Below, piece after piece: positions 36,595 to 47,819 of a stretch of DNA of 64,000 nt (positions are counted from its first letter, which is position 1; each line of letters opens with the position of its first letter). A program made the translations under genes and the position numbers. Below the pieces are notes generated by a model, which made no database searches, was not told the DNA's origin, and saw only the letters and a list, made by a program, of their open reading frames with translations. The stretch comes from Diospyros lotus (taxonomy: Eukaryota; Streptophyta; Magnoliopsida; Ericales; Ebenaceae), in contig NC_068349.1 of the NCBI RefSeq assembly GCF_014633365.1, forward strand, positions 14,894,753 through 14,958,752, given 5' to 3'.

Positions 36595-38921
36595 CTAGCT
36601 TGAAAGTCTCTCACTTAGCATCTTCACCCCCATGTACCTGCACCACAGATGGCAAATATTCGTTTGTCAACACATGGATTTAATTGTAGAATTGATGCGT
36701 TCAAAGTAATTAATTGTATCCCACAGCGTAACTTGCATAGATCGTGTTACTTGTACTGACAGAAATAATAGGAATGATGACCGGATCGAATTTCATTATT
36801 GATTATTAAGTTGTCGTGAATGAAATAAGCCCGAACTTTATTTTGAATGAAATCCAGTCGGGCTTTATCATGAAGCCCAATCGGGCTTCATCTAGAGGTG
36901 ATAGTGGCAAGGTGATGCAAATTGGGTGAGGTCATTTTTATTATTTGGCACTTTCAATCATCTTCTTAATAATTCAGTATCTTCCTAATGAACGGATGCA
37001 TTAGGGTTTGAGTTTTTACCTTCCGAGCATCATGACAGTGGCTTGAGGATTAGTTCCGGGCGAGTAATTGAAGGTGGAACCGTCGATGACTCGGAGGGCA
37101 TCCACCCCAAGAACTTTGTAATCTCGATCCACAACCCTACCAACGTGGCAACCTCCATGATAATGCCATATTGTCATCACAGTGTCCTTGCAAAACTGTT
37201 CCAAAGAAATCGAAGCATTCCTGTGTTTCGGTAGCAAGTTCACCGGAAAACCCAGAGTCATGTTCAGAAGCGAGGGTACCGACATAGCCTCGTACTTAAA
37301 CTTGGAGAAGGCGTTCGAGTCGATGATTCTTTCGATGGTTTGGATGCCCTCCACGCATCGCCTCAAGTCCTCCGCCTCCTGGAAATAGTTGAAGGTCACC
37401 GACGGGTTGTCATTAGGATTTCGAGTCTGGAGATGCAGATGCCCGGTGGAGATAGGCCCCATCACCTTCTCCAGGATGAACCCTCCTCTGAAAGCTGCTT
37501 GATCCAGTGCACTCATGGCTTCCACGGCTTTGTCAATGGCTTCTTGCGTTCTTTGCTTCGGTGGAACCACCGAAAGCTGCCCTATCTGTAAACATATGCT
37601 TGTTACTAAGAGGACTTGCACTATCCTTTTTGAGTGTTCAATGATTAAAATTAACGCCGCATATATAAATCACGTATTCCAAGTAAACATACGAGAACAT
37701 TGTACCTTGGGAGAGAACATGCCGTAGTCTCTGGGAGCGCCGCCGGCAAAGTTTTGGCCGCTGGCGGCCTCAATGTAGCTTCCGAACTGGGTGATGCCGA
37801 CGACTTGGATTAGAGAGACCTCGACGGGGAGAGGAGAGGGGATGAAGATGGCGTTCATGGGGTTGTCCGACATGCCCTGCCCCACCATCGGCTGGTCCAG
37901 CACCACTGTTATGTTATGGGCTTTCAGGTGGGCCGCGGGGCCGAGCCCACTCAACATCAGAATCTGTGGGCTTCCCAATGCCCCAGCAGAAACAATGATC
38001 TCGTTCTTTGACCCATTTCTCAGGTACGCTCTATGTTTCTTTCCCAATGCATCTCTGAATGTCACTCCATGAGCCACTGGCCTTGGTTTTCCTGTACAAT
38101 GAAGTAATTACTCAGCTCCATTATTATTCAAAAAAATATTACAATTTCGGGTGTTGACTCCATCACTACATTGGGTTTGGTTGATAAAATTATAATTTTG
38201 ACTTTCTCTGTAGACCCTGTTGAGAAGCACAGGAAAAATCCATATTTGAGACGACACAAAAATCATTGCATACCTTTGATTCTGAACAGGATCTTGTGAA
38301 CAGTGGCATGCAGAAGGACAGTGAGGCCGTTAGGGTTAGCATTCTGAAGCAAATCCGCCGCCGTATGCCGGTGGCCATCGGGATCAAATATCGTCCCGCC
38401 GATCTTAGTTCCATACAGATGGTCGTACGTGAATCCGTTGTACGGCACTACCCCAGCTTCAACGAGCCCATCCCTCACCGCCGATTGCCACGCCTTCACC
38501 GGTGGCTGGAACGCCACCACCTTTTCCACCCACGCGTACGACTCGTTCACCAGTCGCCCGTCCCAGCCCACCTGTTTCACGTAGCCTGTGCCGGCTCGTG
38601 TGTAGAACCCGGCGTTCAGGCAGCTCCCGCCGCCCAACACGCGCCCTCGGGCGTTTATGACGCCGTCCTCGGAGACGAAGCGCTGCGACGGTGAGTTCGG
38701 GGAGAGATCGGAGAGGGCTTGACCGAATCCTTCTAGGTTGGTTATGTTGGGGTTGCCGTAGGGCGAGCCGCCACGTTCGAGCAGCAGGACGCTGTAGTTC
38801 TGGGAGAGGGTGGCGGCCAACGGGCAGCCTGCGGTGCCGCCGCCGACGATGATGTAGTCGTAGTAAGATATTTCCGGCGACGATGTTGCTTCGTGCATGA
38901 ACGTGTAGTTTCGAGCTTAAG

Positions 38922-38956
<35 letters not shown>

Positions 38957-39593
38957 ATGTACAGTAACATTTAATTGATTTACCAGCAAAAAAAATATTT
39001 AAGTAATTTTAATTTGTTATATGATTTTTTATTATATAACAATGAAAACAAACAAATTGTGGATGTAATTTTATTTATTTTTAAGTGTGTGTGTGTGTGT
39101 GTGTGTATACTATACTATGATATTAAAAGACAATAATTAATTAATTAGGAGATTATTTCAATTCAATTTTAAAATTCTACCTAATTATATTTAATTCAAA
39201 ATTGATATCTCTCTTGTTTTTGGCAGGATGATTAACATTAGTGGGCAGAATGATAAAAATTAAATAATAAAAATAATAATATAGATCTTGGGAGGCAATG
39301 GGTACCAGAAGATCCTTTTAAATGTGTCTTCCTTCCTTCCTTGCATCTCATCTTTTTTTGGGTCATGTTTTTGTTTTAGTACCCATAATATATGGCATAT
39401 ATATAATATCATCCCCACCAAAAATAATAAATTAAACTGCTTAATTATACCAACCAAATTAATTAATTTAGAGAATATATATATATATATATATGTATGC
39501 ACCTTTTTCTGCAGAACAGAGGCCGAGTTGAAGGAAGAGAATTCCGGCGAGAGCAGCGGCGACCAATGTCCACCGGCGGCCAAAACCCTCCAT
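36595..39593 (-). CDS. HOTHEAD-like GMC oxidoreductase (complete, 5 exons, 575 aa)
   Basis: An FAD-dependent oxidoreductase of the plant HOTHEAD / mandelonitrile-lyase-like group. HOTHEAD itself is linked to cutin fatty-acid oxidation and organ separation; the substrate here is unknown. Exons by GT-AG and phase: 39503-39593, 38274-38915, 37706-38091, 37020-37585 and 36595-36637 (1728 nt with stop). Residues 1-28 form a signal peptide (LVAAALAGILFLQLGLC core). The Rossmann FAD loop GGGTAG is at 55-60, GMC signature 1 GGGSCLNAG at 125-133, and signature 2 GALGSPQILMLSG at 281-293. The active-site region HYHGGCH is at 514-520 (His516) and NPQATVMMLGR begins at 552. No break was found. The length fits the family (about 550-600). 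Likely extracellular or secretory. Confidence 0.95.
38925..38953. repeat. (AG)n microsatellite in intron 1 of the HOTHEAD-like gene
   Basis: About 14 AG units lying 10 bp upstream of the exon 2 acceptor on the plus-strand side. On the coding strand it is a CT tract that may serve as the polypyrimidine tract. Confidence 0.93.
39085..39106. repeat. (GT)n microsatellite in intron 1
   Basis: Eleven GT units in the intron between exons 1 and 2 of the HOTHEAD-like gene. A TA run also occurs at about 39476-39494 beside exon 1. Confidence 0.93.
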
Positions 39594-39660
39594 TTTCAGT
39601 TTGAGATAACTGGAAGCAGCTGCTGGTGAATCTTCAAGCTTTGGAGAAGAGACAATGTAG

Positions 39661-39670
39661 TTTATATATA
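39661..39670 (-). promoter_or_regulatory. Putative TATA box of the HOTHEAD-like gene
   Basis: TATATATAAA on the minus strand, 68 bp upstream of the ATG at 39593, which would give a leader of about 40 nt. Inferred from sequence; other TA runs nearby weaken the call. Confidence 0.45.
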
Positions 39671-40005
39671 TGCGTGCGGAAGCTAGCGAACGAGGCAAGC
39701 ATTAAGAATGCATGACGTCGAGCTTGGCGGCAATATGTTCTGAAAATGGAAAGATTGCTCCCATCAATTTCCCCGGCGGCACCACCACGCACCACGCACC
39801 ACCCAATAAAGATGATGATCAACAGATCAAGCAAATGCACAGACTGTGGGATATATGCCTACAAAAGCTAAAGCCAAATCCCCTTGCTAGCTGAATATTT
39901 CTACACACGCATCTGCCCCTTCGAATTTAAAGCCAACTTAAAACACCAACTTTTATGTGACATTGATTTAATACACTCCAATAACATACATATATATACA
40001 TATAC

Positions 40006-40010
<5 letters not shown>

Positions 40011-40052
<42 letters not shown>
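40011..40052. repeat. (GA)n microsatellite
   Basis: About 21 uninterrupted GA units. Confidence 0.96.
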
Positions 40053-40055
<3 letters not shown>

Positions 40056-40779
40056 GCAGTTGAAAGAAGGATATATATATATATAATTCATAGGAAGGAT
40101 CAACAGTAATTATTGCAGAACTTAAATAGTTTGCACATGGGGGTTCCATTGTTGTGGCCATGCATGGAAGATTAAGTGGAGGACAGATTGGCATCACCAT
40201 TAGCTTTAATTTTTTGCACAGCTAGTGAAGGTTACCGGTTCCTAGCTATTATTGTCTCTTTGATCTATTTGTATTGAATATGAATATGAATTAATTAGCC
40301 GATTTTGTTAATTAGCAGGTTGATTGATGTCATACAAAATAATATCAGATTCTTTTTACACAAAATCTCTGTGCATAATAATAATATTAATTAATATAGC
40401 TTATTAATGATCATCATAATTGCAGTCTAAAATATATATATATATATAGGTAATTAAGTTTAAGATCCATGAGTTTCACGTCTTGAGTTTGGGTTTTCCT
40501 TGTAACCTTACTAAGTATCAAGTGATATAAAAATATATATATATATATTTACGGTTATATATATATCTTAAATGGAAGTACCCGCCAAAATAATTCATAA
40601 TTATCAAACTATCATTATCACATCTTTACTATTTTGTACACTAAATCTTTACTTATTTTGATTAAATTTTTAAACAATATCAACAGTAAAATTCTGTAGA
40701 TCTTTTAAATAGAACAACTTAGTAGCTAAAAAATGTAACCATCAAAATTTAAATTTTGAAATTATCATTTTTACACGAT

Positions 40780-40930
40780 TTTTCGTCGTTCGTGCTCTCA
40801 ATTTTGGTAGAGAGTAAATCGCAGGCATGTCTTTGGCCGTTGCCTAAGTCAAGTATCAAATTCGTGATCTACTAGTACTAATATTAGAGTATCACTACCC
40901 TACCACTTGACTTATGTCCCCGAGACATCA
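40780..40930. repeat. Probable SINE-like dispersed repeat, copy A
   Basis: Shares with 43735-43905 the words GTGCTCTCAATTTTGG..., AGTAAATCGCAGGCA and CACTTGACTTAT in the same order (copy B has TGCTCTCGATTTCG, AGTAAATTGCAGGTA and CACTTGACTTGT). A short, non-coding, dispersed repeat. The class is a guess. Confidence 0.4.
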
Positions 40931-41650
40931 AACTCTAAAACTTGGTAGCTAATATGGTACCCACATCAAAAGTAGCAATAAATCAACAACTTTTGAATAT
41001 ATTAATTATAATGAGCAAAGAAACTACTGGTAACTAATTTTTGTTACCTAATTAATTAATTGGGTGGAGCTATATATATATATATATATAGATATTATTA
41101 TGCTAATGTTTTCCTAAAACAATTGGAAAATGGTACAGTACGTACCATCTGTCAATGCCCCCCCCCCAATCAATTAAATAACATAAATAAATGGAAGAAA
41201 CCCTAAGAACCGTTAAATGTCAACGCATACAGAGTCGTGTTATTTTCAAAGAGAGTAGGAATCGTGTGACATTACATAAACAGAAATCCAGGATTAATGT
41301 GCTATGGATGAAGGGGATGAGTCGTTTAGTAGATCAAAGGTAAGGCTGTATTGAATGAATATAAAGATGGTAGGGTCTGATCTTAATGGGATTCAACCAC
41401 TTGCTTGGAGTAGTTGATGCCTTAATTCACTCAATGAACCATCCCAGAGCTATCACAAAATAAATTCATGCTTGGTAGATGGGCTCTGACAACTCCTTTC
41501 CTCTCTTCTGCTCGAGCATTTATTGCACACACTTATAATTTGCAGTCAAATAATTATATTGAAAATTCCAACAATATCAAGTTATTTATTAATTAACAAC
41601 TATGACAATAATTTATAATTATTATGGAGAAACGTTACTAGCTGTATTAT

Positions 41651-41816
41651 GTAATAATATCATGGTAACCAAATAGAACAGTTTAAAGGGACAGCCCTCT
41701 ACTTTTTGTGCCGTTGAATGTCATTTCAAACGTAATAATAATATCATGGTAACCAAATAGAAGAGTTTAAAGGGACAGGCCTCTACTTTTTGTGCCGTTA
41801 AATGTCATTTCAAACC
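41651..41816. repeat. Tandem duplication of about 82 bp
   Basis: Two adjacent copies from GTAATAATATCATGG through ATGTCATTTCAAAC differ by a TAA insertion and a few substitutions (for example GAACAG versus GAAGAG). Confidence 0.93.
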
Positions 41817-41851
41817 CCATATTGATTGTTTCATATGTGCATTCATGGTTT

Positions 41852-42804
41852 TAAGGGCATGTTTGTTAATCTTGATAAAGAGAGAAAAAATGTCATGAAA
41901 AATATTTCGAATATTTAGTCTTTTTAACGTATTTGTTATACTTATTTGATCATTTTTAAAAAAATTCTCACGTGACTTCTTATCTCCTTCTTTTAAAATA
42001 AATTTATCTGATCTCTTATCTCAGATAAATTTATCTTATATTTTTCAGATAAGTCTCAATTATTTATATGCTCATTTTAGGATAGTTAATGTAATTTAAT
42101 ATATTTTAAAATTTTAAATTTATTAAAAGAACTTATTCATTTAAGCCTTATAATTAATATTATTTAATATATTTTTAAATTATCATATATTTTGACAATT
42201 TTTAAAATTTAAATGACATTATTCCTTTTACTGATTTTTCAAATTTAAATTTCTCTCTCTATATATATTTTATTAACTAATACAATTCCTTTCATCAATT
42301 TTTAAATTATTTTATTTAATTTTATATTTTATTATCTATTATGAAAATATGTTTTGACCATTTTTAATTATCTAGGTGAAATTATTGTAATTCCAATAAT
42401 AATTATTTCTACTTTTCAACTCTTTTTAAATTTATTTTTGAACATTAATTTAAAAAATAAAATATTATTTTTAATTTTATTTTTTGACAATTCATATTAA
42501 TCATAAAATACTATTTTAATCAAAAATTTGTTGTTGATGTTAACAAATAATTTTGAATGAATTTGATAATAGGAATATTTTAATAAAAAAAACTCTTATC
42601 TTGATGCTTATCATATGTATTAACAAACACATAAAAAGAAAAAGTACAATCATTAGTGAATTCCAAAAAAATTAACAAACAGTCTGATAGAAATCGTGAA
42701 ATGTTTCCCAATCTTATTTTGATCATTTCATATATTGATCCGAAAGACATTTCAAACTTATCTTGATGCCTCTTATCTTGCTCATTTTAATAAACGCCCC
42801 CTAA
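41852..42804. mobile_element. hAT-like MITE (about 950 bp)
   Basis: Left end TTAAGGGCATGTTTGTTAA and right end (reverse complement) TTAGGGGGCGTTTATTAA. It is AT-rich inside with no coding region. The terminal motif resembles those of the elements at 7669 and 61651. No clear target duplication. Confidence 0.62.
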
Positions 42805-42845
42805 GAATTTTATCATGTAAATTGGATGTCACTATAATGGGTATT

Positions 42846-43045
42846 CAGGGCCGGCCCAAGGCTTAATGAGGCCTTAGGCCAGAATAAATTTGGTGGCCCT
42901 CCACATTTATTGCGCGGGACTATAGCGGCACGCTACTTGCACGTCTTGGTGAAGATGGCTGCTGACTTGTATTTTTTGAGACCCCAACCAATAGTTGCTA
43001 TATTTTTTGGGGGCCCTAAAAAATATAGGCCTTGGGCCGGCCCCG
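42846..43045. mobile_element. hAT-type MITE, 200 bp, with 8-bp target duplication
   Basis: Left end CAGGGCCGGCCCAAGGC, right end (reverse complement) CGGGGCCGGCCCAAGGC. Flanks TGGGTATT (42838-42845) and TGGGCATT (43046-43053) match at 7 of 8 bases. Also has GGGGGCCCT near the right end. Non-coding. Confidence 0.9.
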
Positions 43046-43112
43046 TGGGCATTATGCTCTAGCTAGTAATATAACATCCACTTCTTTTACCTCTATTCCT
43101 TTCCTTTAGCCC

Positions 43113-43490
43113 TGTTGGGAAAAATTAAACAAAAAATAAATTTTGCAATGTCCACACAATCAAATGAATCAGACACACAAATTTAGACCATGTATCTACA
43201 TCCATGGCTAAAGGAGGATAAAAATTTCATTCTGTGAATGAAGAGGGATACAAAAGAAAAGCAAAACTCTCCCTCGATCTCACACAAATTTCACTTAGAT
43301 ATATATAAATTGCACACTAAATAAGCTCTTGTTTCAAATAATTAGTTATAAAAGGGTATTTATAGAGAAGGGATATACCAAAAATCCTAATTTCACTAAA
43401 CCTCCTAGAATTGGATATCAAAATACTATCTCTATTTTGCATGGGTAAACACAATTACAATTTGAGTCAAACTTAATATTAATTCTCTAC
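43113..43490 (-). repeat. 3' LTR of the old copia element
   Basis: Contains AAAATTTCATTCTGTGAATGA followed by GAGGGATACAAAAG and CTCTCCCTCGATCTCA. Related wording recurs at 54150-54290. The inner edge is approximate. Confidence 0.6.
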
Positions 43491-43559
43491 CTTGGTACTT
43501 GAATTTCATAACCATAGTAAAATAAGTTCCACCTTCTCCGGTATGTCCTAGGCAGGGCG

Positions 43560-45400
43560 TTGCTCAAGTGCTGTGTAAATTGATAAAATCCAAGCAATGC
43601 TTGAATTTGCCCAAAGTGAGAGACTTAGTCAACATGTTAGCTAGATTGTCTTTCATACCATTTTTAAAGAAATGGTATCTAATATCAATATGTTTTATTT
43701 TTATATAATATATATATATATATATTGGATTATTGCCTTGTGTGGTCCCTCGCCACTCATGCTCTCGATTTCGACAAAGAAAGTAAATTGCAGGTAGAGG
43801 TTTTGCCTCACTGCGTAAGGAAATGAATGGAACCCACGACTTACTTGTGCGAATCTCAACTTATTGTGGCTCAATCACTTGACTTGTACGCTGGAGGCGT
43901 TTTTGTATGATATATTTGATCAAGGATCAAATGTATAACACCATAACTATCACAAAACACTATAATTACCTGATTATCCAAGCTAAGCTCAATATACAAA
44001 TCTATCGTATCTAAATTACTTCATTGATTGTTTTTGTAATTGCCATATACCCTGCCTCTACTTCTGTAGTAGGTAAAACAATTATAGGATGCAAGATAGA
44101 CTTCAACCGATAACATTAGAACCAAAGGTAAATACATACCTTAAAAGATATATTCTTTTGTCAAGATCTCCATCAAATTATGAATCCACAAATCCTATAA
44201 GTTTATTACCATTTCCTCCAAACTCTGGCATTACATTTGAAGTATCCCGCAAGTATCTCAAGAGCCACTCAATTGCATCCCAATGAGGTTTTTCTATATT
44301 AGACAAATACTTGCTATCAACACTCACTGCATGTGAAACATTTGGAAAGGTACAAATGAAACATAACATACATAATGCTACCAACTACACTGAATTATTA
44401 AAGCAAAGTAGAAAGCTCAAAATGAGAAGCAAATGTCATGCTTATTAGTTTGACATTTTTCATGGCAAAGTGCCCCAAAATCTTCTCAATATATTTTTCT
44501 TAACTAACCGAAATTTTTCTACTTTAAAATTTTCTTAGTTACTGATCTCAAATCTTTCATCTCAACTCAAAATACAATTATGCCTTCAACCTGTTAACTT
44601 CGGACATATCTTTAGCAGCAATAAGCATGTCATTAACATATAATAATAGGTAAACAAAGTTTTAATTTGCAATCTTCCTAAAATAGACACAATTGTCATA
44701 CTTGCTCCTAAATATCCCTGGCTAATCATAAAAGAGTCAAATCTCAAATACTAACATTTAATTAGGAGATTACTTCATGCTTTAGAAAGACTAATTCAAT
44801 AAGCAAACATGGCCTTCCTTTCCTTCAATGACGAAACCCTCAAGATGATGGATATAGATCTGCTTCTTGATGTAACCATACAAAAATGCAGTATTGACAT
44901 CAAGCTACTTTAACTCAAGATTATGCATACCTACTAATGCAAGAAGAACATGCGTATAGAATAGTGCTTAACAACATGTGAGAAGACTTCAATGAAATCA
45001 ACACCTTCTACTTGATTGTAGCCTTTAGCTACTACCTATGCCTTGTAACTTACATTTTTCATGTCTAGGATTTCTTTCTTTCTCTTGAAGATCTATTTAT
45101 TCCCAATAATCTTCTTTCCAATAATTGGCTTCACCAAATCCTAAGTGCCATTGTTGTGAAGTGACTTATCTTCTCATGCATAACCATTATCCACTTAGCA
45201 TGATCATCACATGAAACAACCTCCAAATAGGATGAAGGATCACTGGCACTATCTATCTTATGACCAATTGTCAATGAAAAAGAAATCAAATTTGCACAAG
45301 ATGCATACCTCAAAGGTTGCTTGATTATTCTCTTCTCCCTACCATTAGCAATTGAATATGGCTCAATTGGAGATTTATTTGGAGAATCATGTTCCTTTTA
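43560..45400 (-). pseudogene. RT and RNase H remnant of the old copia element
   Basis: Minus-strand frames read DNLANMLTKSLTLGKFKHCL (C-terminal end of RNase H) near 43590-43650. VSHAVSVDSKYL and HWDAIEWLLRYLRDTSN, the conserved copia block between RT and RNase H, lie at 44178-44384. Stops are frequent. A dispersed repeat at 43735-43905 interrupts it. Confidence 0.85.
43735..43905. repeat. Probable SINE-like dispersed repeat, copy B
   Basis: Inserted in the RNase H region of the old copia. Minus-strand GTGGGTTCCATTC resembles a tRNA-type B box. Shares ordered words with 40780-40930. An adjacent TA run lies at about 43706-43725. Confidence 0.45.
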
Positions 45401-45699
45401 TCTAGAAGAATGTTCTAATGGCATAGAACCTAAAGTATCAAGCTGTTGAATTTTTGAAATACATTCTTGTTCATCTGTATCAATAGGACTAGAAACATCT
45501 ATTTTGGGTGAAACATGCTAAACTAATCAAAAATCACATCTCTACTTATAATGAATTTAGGTGATTCATCATCCATACACCATAATCTACATATATCCCT
45601 TCGACCCTTTAATATAACTTAAAAATATGTAATTATTAGATATAGGATCTAGCTTGTCATCTTTAACATATCAAATATTTTCAAATTAAAATAATTAGT

Positions 45700-46866
45700 T
45701 GGCGTACCTAACCATACCCTCAACTAATGTTTTGAATTCAATGGGTGTGCTTGGAGATTAATTAACTAAATAACAATTGTTGTATAAATTACTTCCACTC
45801 AACATCTTTATCTAATTAAATTGGCATTGGAGAACATGCATCGTGCTCTCTCTAAGAGTGTCATGTTCATCCTTTGCGCCACTTCATTTTTCTAAAGTGT
45901 ATCTAAAATTGTGTGATATTTGATAATCCCTTGATCTTAACAAAATTTTAAACTCACCTCCATAGAACTCTAGGTTATTAGTTGTCCTCAAGTACATACC
46001 AAATTTGTTGGTCTATTTCTCAACCATGGTATTCCAATGCTTGAAGGTTATGAAAACCTTACCCTTTTGTTTCAAGAGCTAAATCCAAACCTTTCTTAAG
46101 TAGTTATTAATAAATGTCAGAATGTATCCGACACCACCCTTGGAAAGAGCTTGAGATGGCCCCCAAAAGTTTGAATGGATATATATACTCTCTAAAATAC
46201 CTCTGGTTTGATGACTTGATGATTTGAAAATTGACTCTCTTTTGCTTTCTAAAAACACAATGTTCACAGAATTCCAAACACCCTATACTCTCCCATAAAG
46301 TAAACCTCTTTTGTTTAACAATGAAATGCCTTTTTCATTCTCATATGGATTACCCTTGTATGCCATAGTTGAGTAACCTCTAAATTTGACAATGACGATA
46401 ATGCTGCATTGACTATGCTTGAAATAGTAAAACCCTGTTAGACGTACAAATTCTAGAATTTTATACCTTTGATGACAACCAAGGTGTCATTGTTGATTGG
46501 GAGTACTCCACCTTCAACTGAATACCAATAACCAATAGAATCCAATATCTCTAATGAGATCTGATTCTTGTTTCAAGTCTGAACATGTGTCACATATATC
46601 GACGTTCTTCCTTTGCCATCATACATTCAAATTTGTGTCGGTCACATACCAACAAATTTACAAGATGTATCATTACCCATCAAAACAACTTCACTGTCAA
46701 TTGAGTCATAAGTGGAGAACCATTCCCCAATAGGACACATGAAACTAATAAGTCGAATCCATAATGCAAGTTTGCGAACATCTTGGATTGTACAAGTCTA
46801 TAACTACAAGAACATATTGTGGAATCTTTTTCTTGACAACAATGTCTTCTACAAGCTAATCCTTCT
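45700..46866 (-). pseudogene. Integrase and protease-side remnant of the old copia element
   Basis: Minus-strand ORF 46079-46267 reads SSSHQTRGILESIYIHSNFWG, then PSQALSKGGVGYILTFINNY, then LRKVWI, the start of the copia integrase core; the expected Asp after IYIHS is Asn. Nearer 46866 are MDSTY and GN-type words of the protease/DSG region. It stops at the CTTCT target site of the younger element. Confidence 0.85.
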
Positions 46867-47651
46867 TGTTAATTGTGAAGCTCCAAACGGTGTCGTCTCT
46901 CTTTGCTGACTGGATGGCTGCACGTGGCAACCATCAGCTGACCCTCAGCTGGCGCCTGATCATGCTCCCTCATCCTTTGCCCGATCATCTCCTGCTCTCC
47001 TGCTCCTCTGCCGTTTTCTGTTGGGATTCTAATCGTGCTTGCACGATTTGATCTGGTCCATTAATCCTCACCTTTTTTGAGGCGCAATCTCAGCCGCTCT
47101 TGATTGCTTTTAATCGCTGCCTCGAGATGTGATCTGGGAGAGAGGCAAAAAGAAAAGTCGGAAGGATAATCAGAAAGGTTTTCTCTATCGGGTTGATTTC
47201 TTGCGGGCTGGTTCTTGCTGGTTGAAGGCTCTCGCCTTCTGGATAGGGTTCTTTCTGGTTTGTTCCCGAATTCTATTTTTCCTGTACATGTCTGTATAGT
47301 TTTAGTGGTTCGATAGGTTTGCCTTTAATCTGTATTAAGTGATTGATCGGCAGTTTTGTGTTCTCGAACCATTGATTGTTTGAGGGGTTTTTTTGATTGA
47401 GGGCTTATGAGAGTGTAATCCGATTTTTCATCTCATAGTGCAGTGAGCTCTTCTCTCTCGAGCTCAACGTGGATGTAGCCTCGTTTTGAGGTGAACCACG
47501 GTAAAAACTCTTGTGTCTCTGTTCTTATATTTTTTGTTTCTCTGCGTTTGTAATTTCTGATCCCAGCACTGTGAATGTTTGTTTCATTTAGACCATCAAA
47601 TATTTTGTGATTGCTTAAGAAAAACCCTAAGTTTTCTGCCCAGTCTCAATA
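46867..47651 (+). repeat. 5' LTR of the young copia element (785 bp)
   Basis: Begins TGTTAATTGTGAAGC and ends CAGTCTCAATA; the last dinucleotide is TA where the 3' LTR has CA. It lacks the 45-bp segment present in the 3' LTR. Confidence 0.96.
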
Positions 47652-47819
47652 GTGGTATCAGAGCCTCTTTAAGTTCGGCTTCTAGGGTTTTTTTTTGGTA
47701 AGGTCAATCATTCTTCAATATTTAGGGTTCTCTGATAGAGTCCGTGTCAGCGGGTGTTTGCTGTATTGATTCATTTCAGTGAATAGAGCCCTTTTAGGTT
47801 ACCTTCGTGCAATACGAAG

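Larger units (their letters stand above)
39700..41650. other. Intergenic DNA with microsatellites, no gene seen
   Basis: Upstream region of the HOTHEAD-like gene. It contains a (GA)n run (40011-40052), several TA runs (for example 40435-40448 and 41072-41090) and a probable SINE fragment near 40780. No coding region was recognised. Confidence 0.5.

Noticed and set aside
38266..38694. 142-residue plus-strand ORF
   Set aside because: Antisense shadow of exon 2 of the HOTHEAD-like gene.
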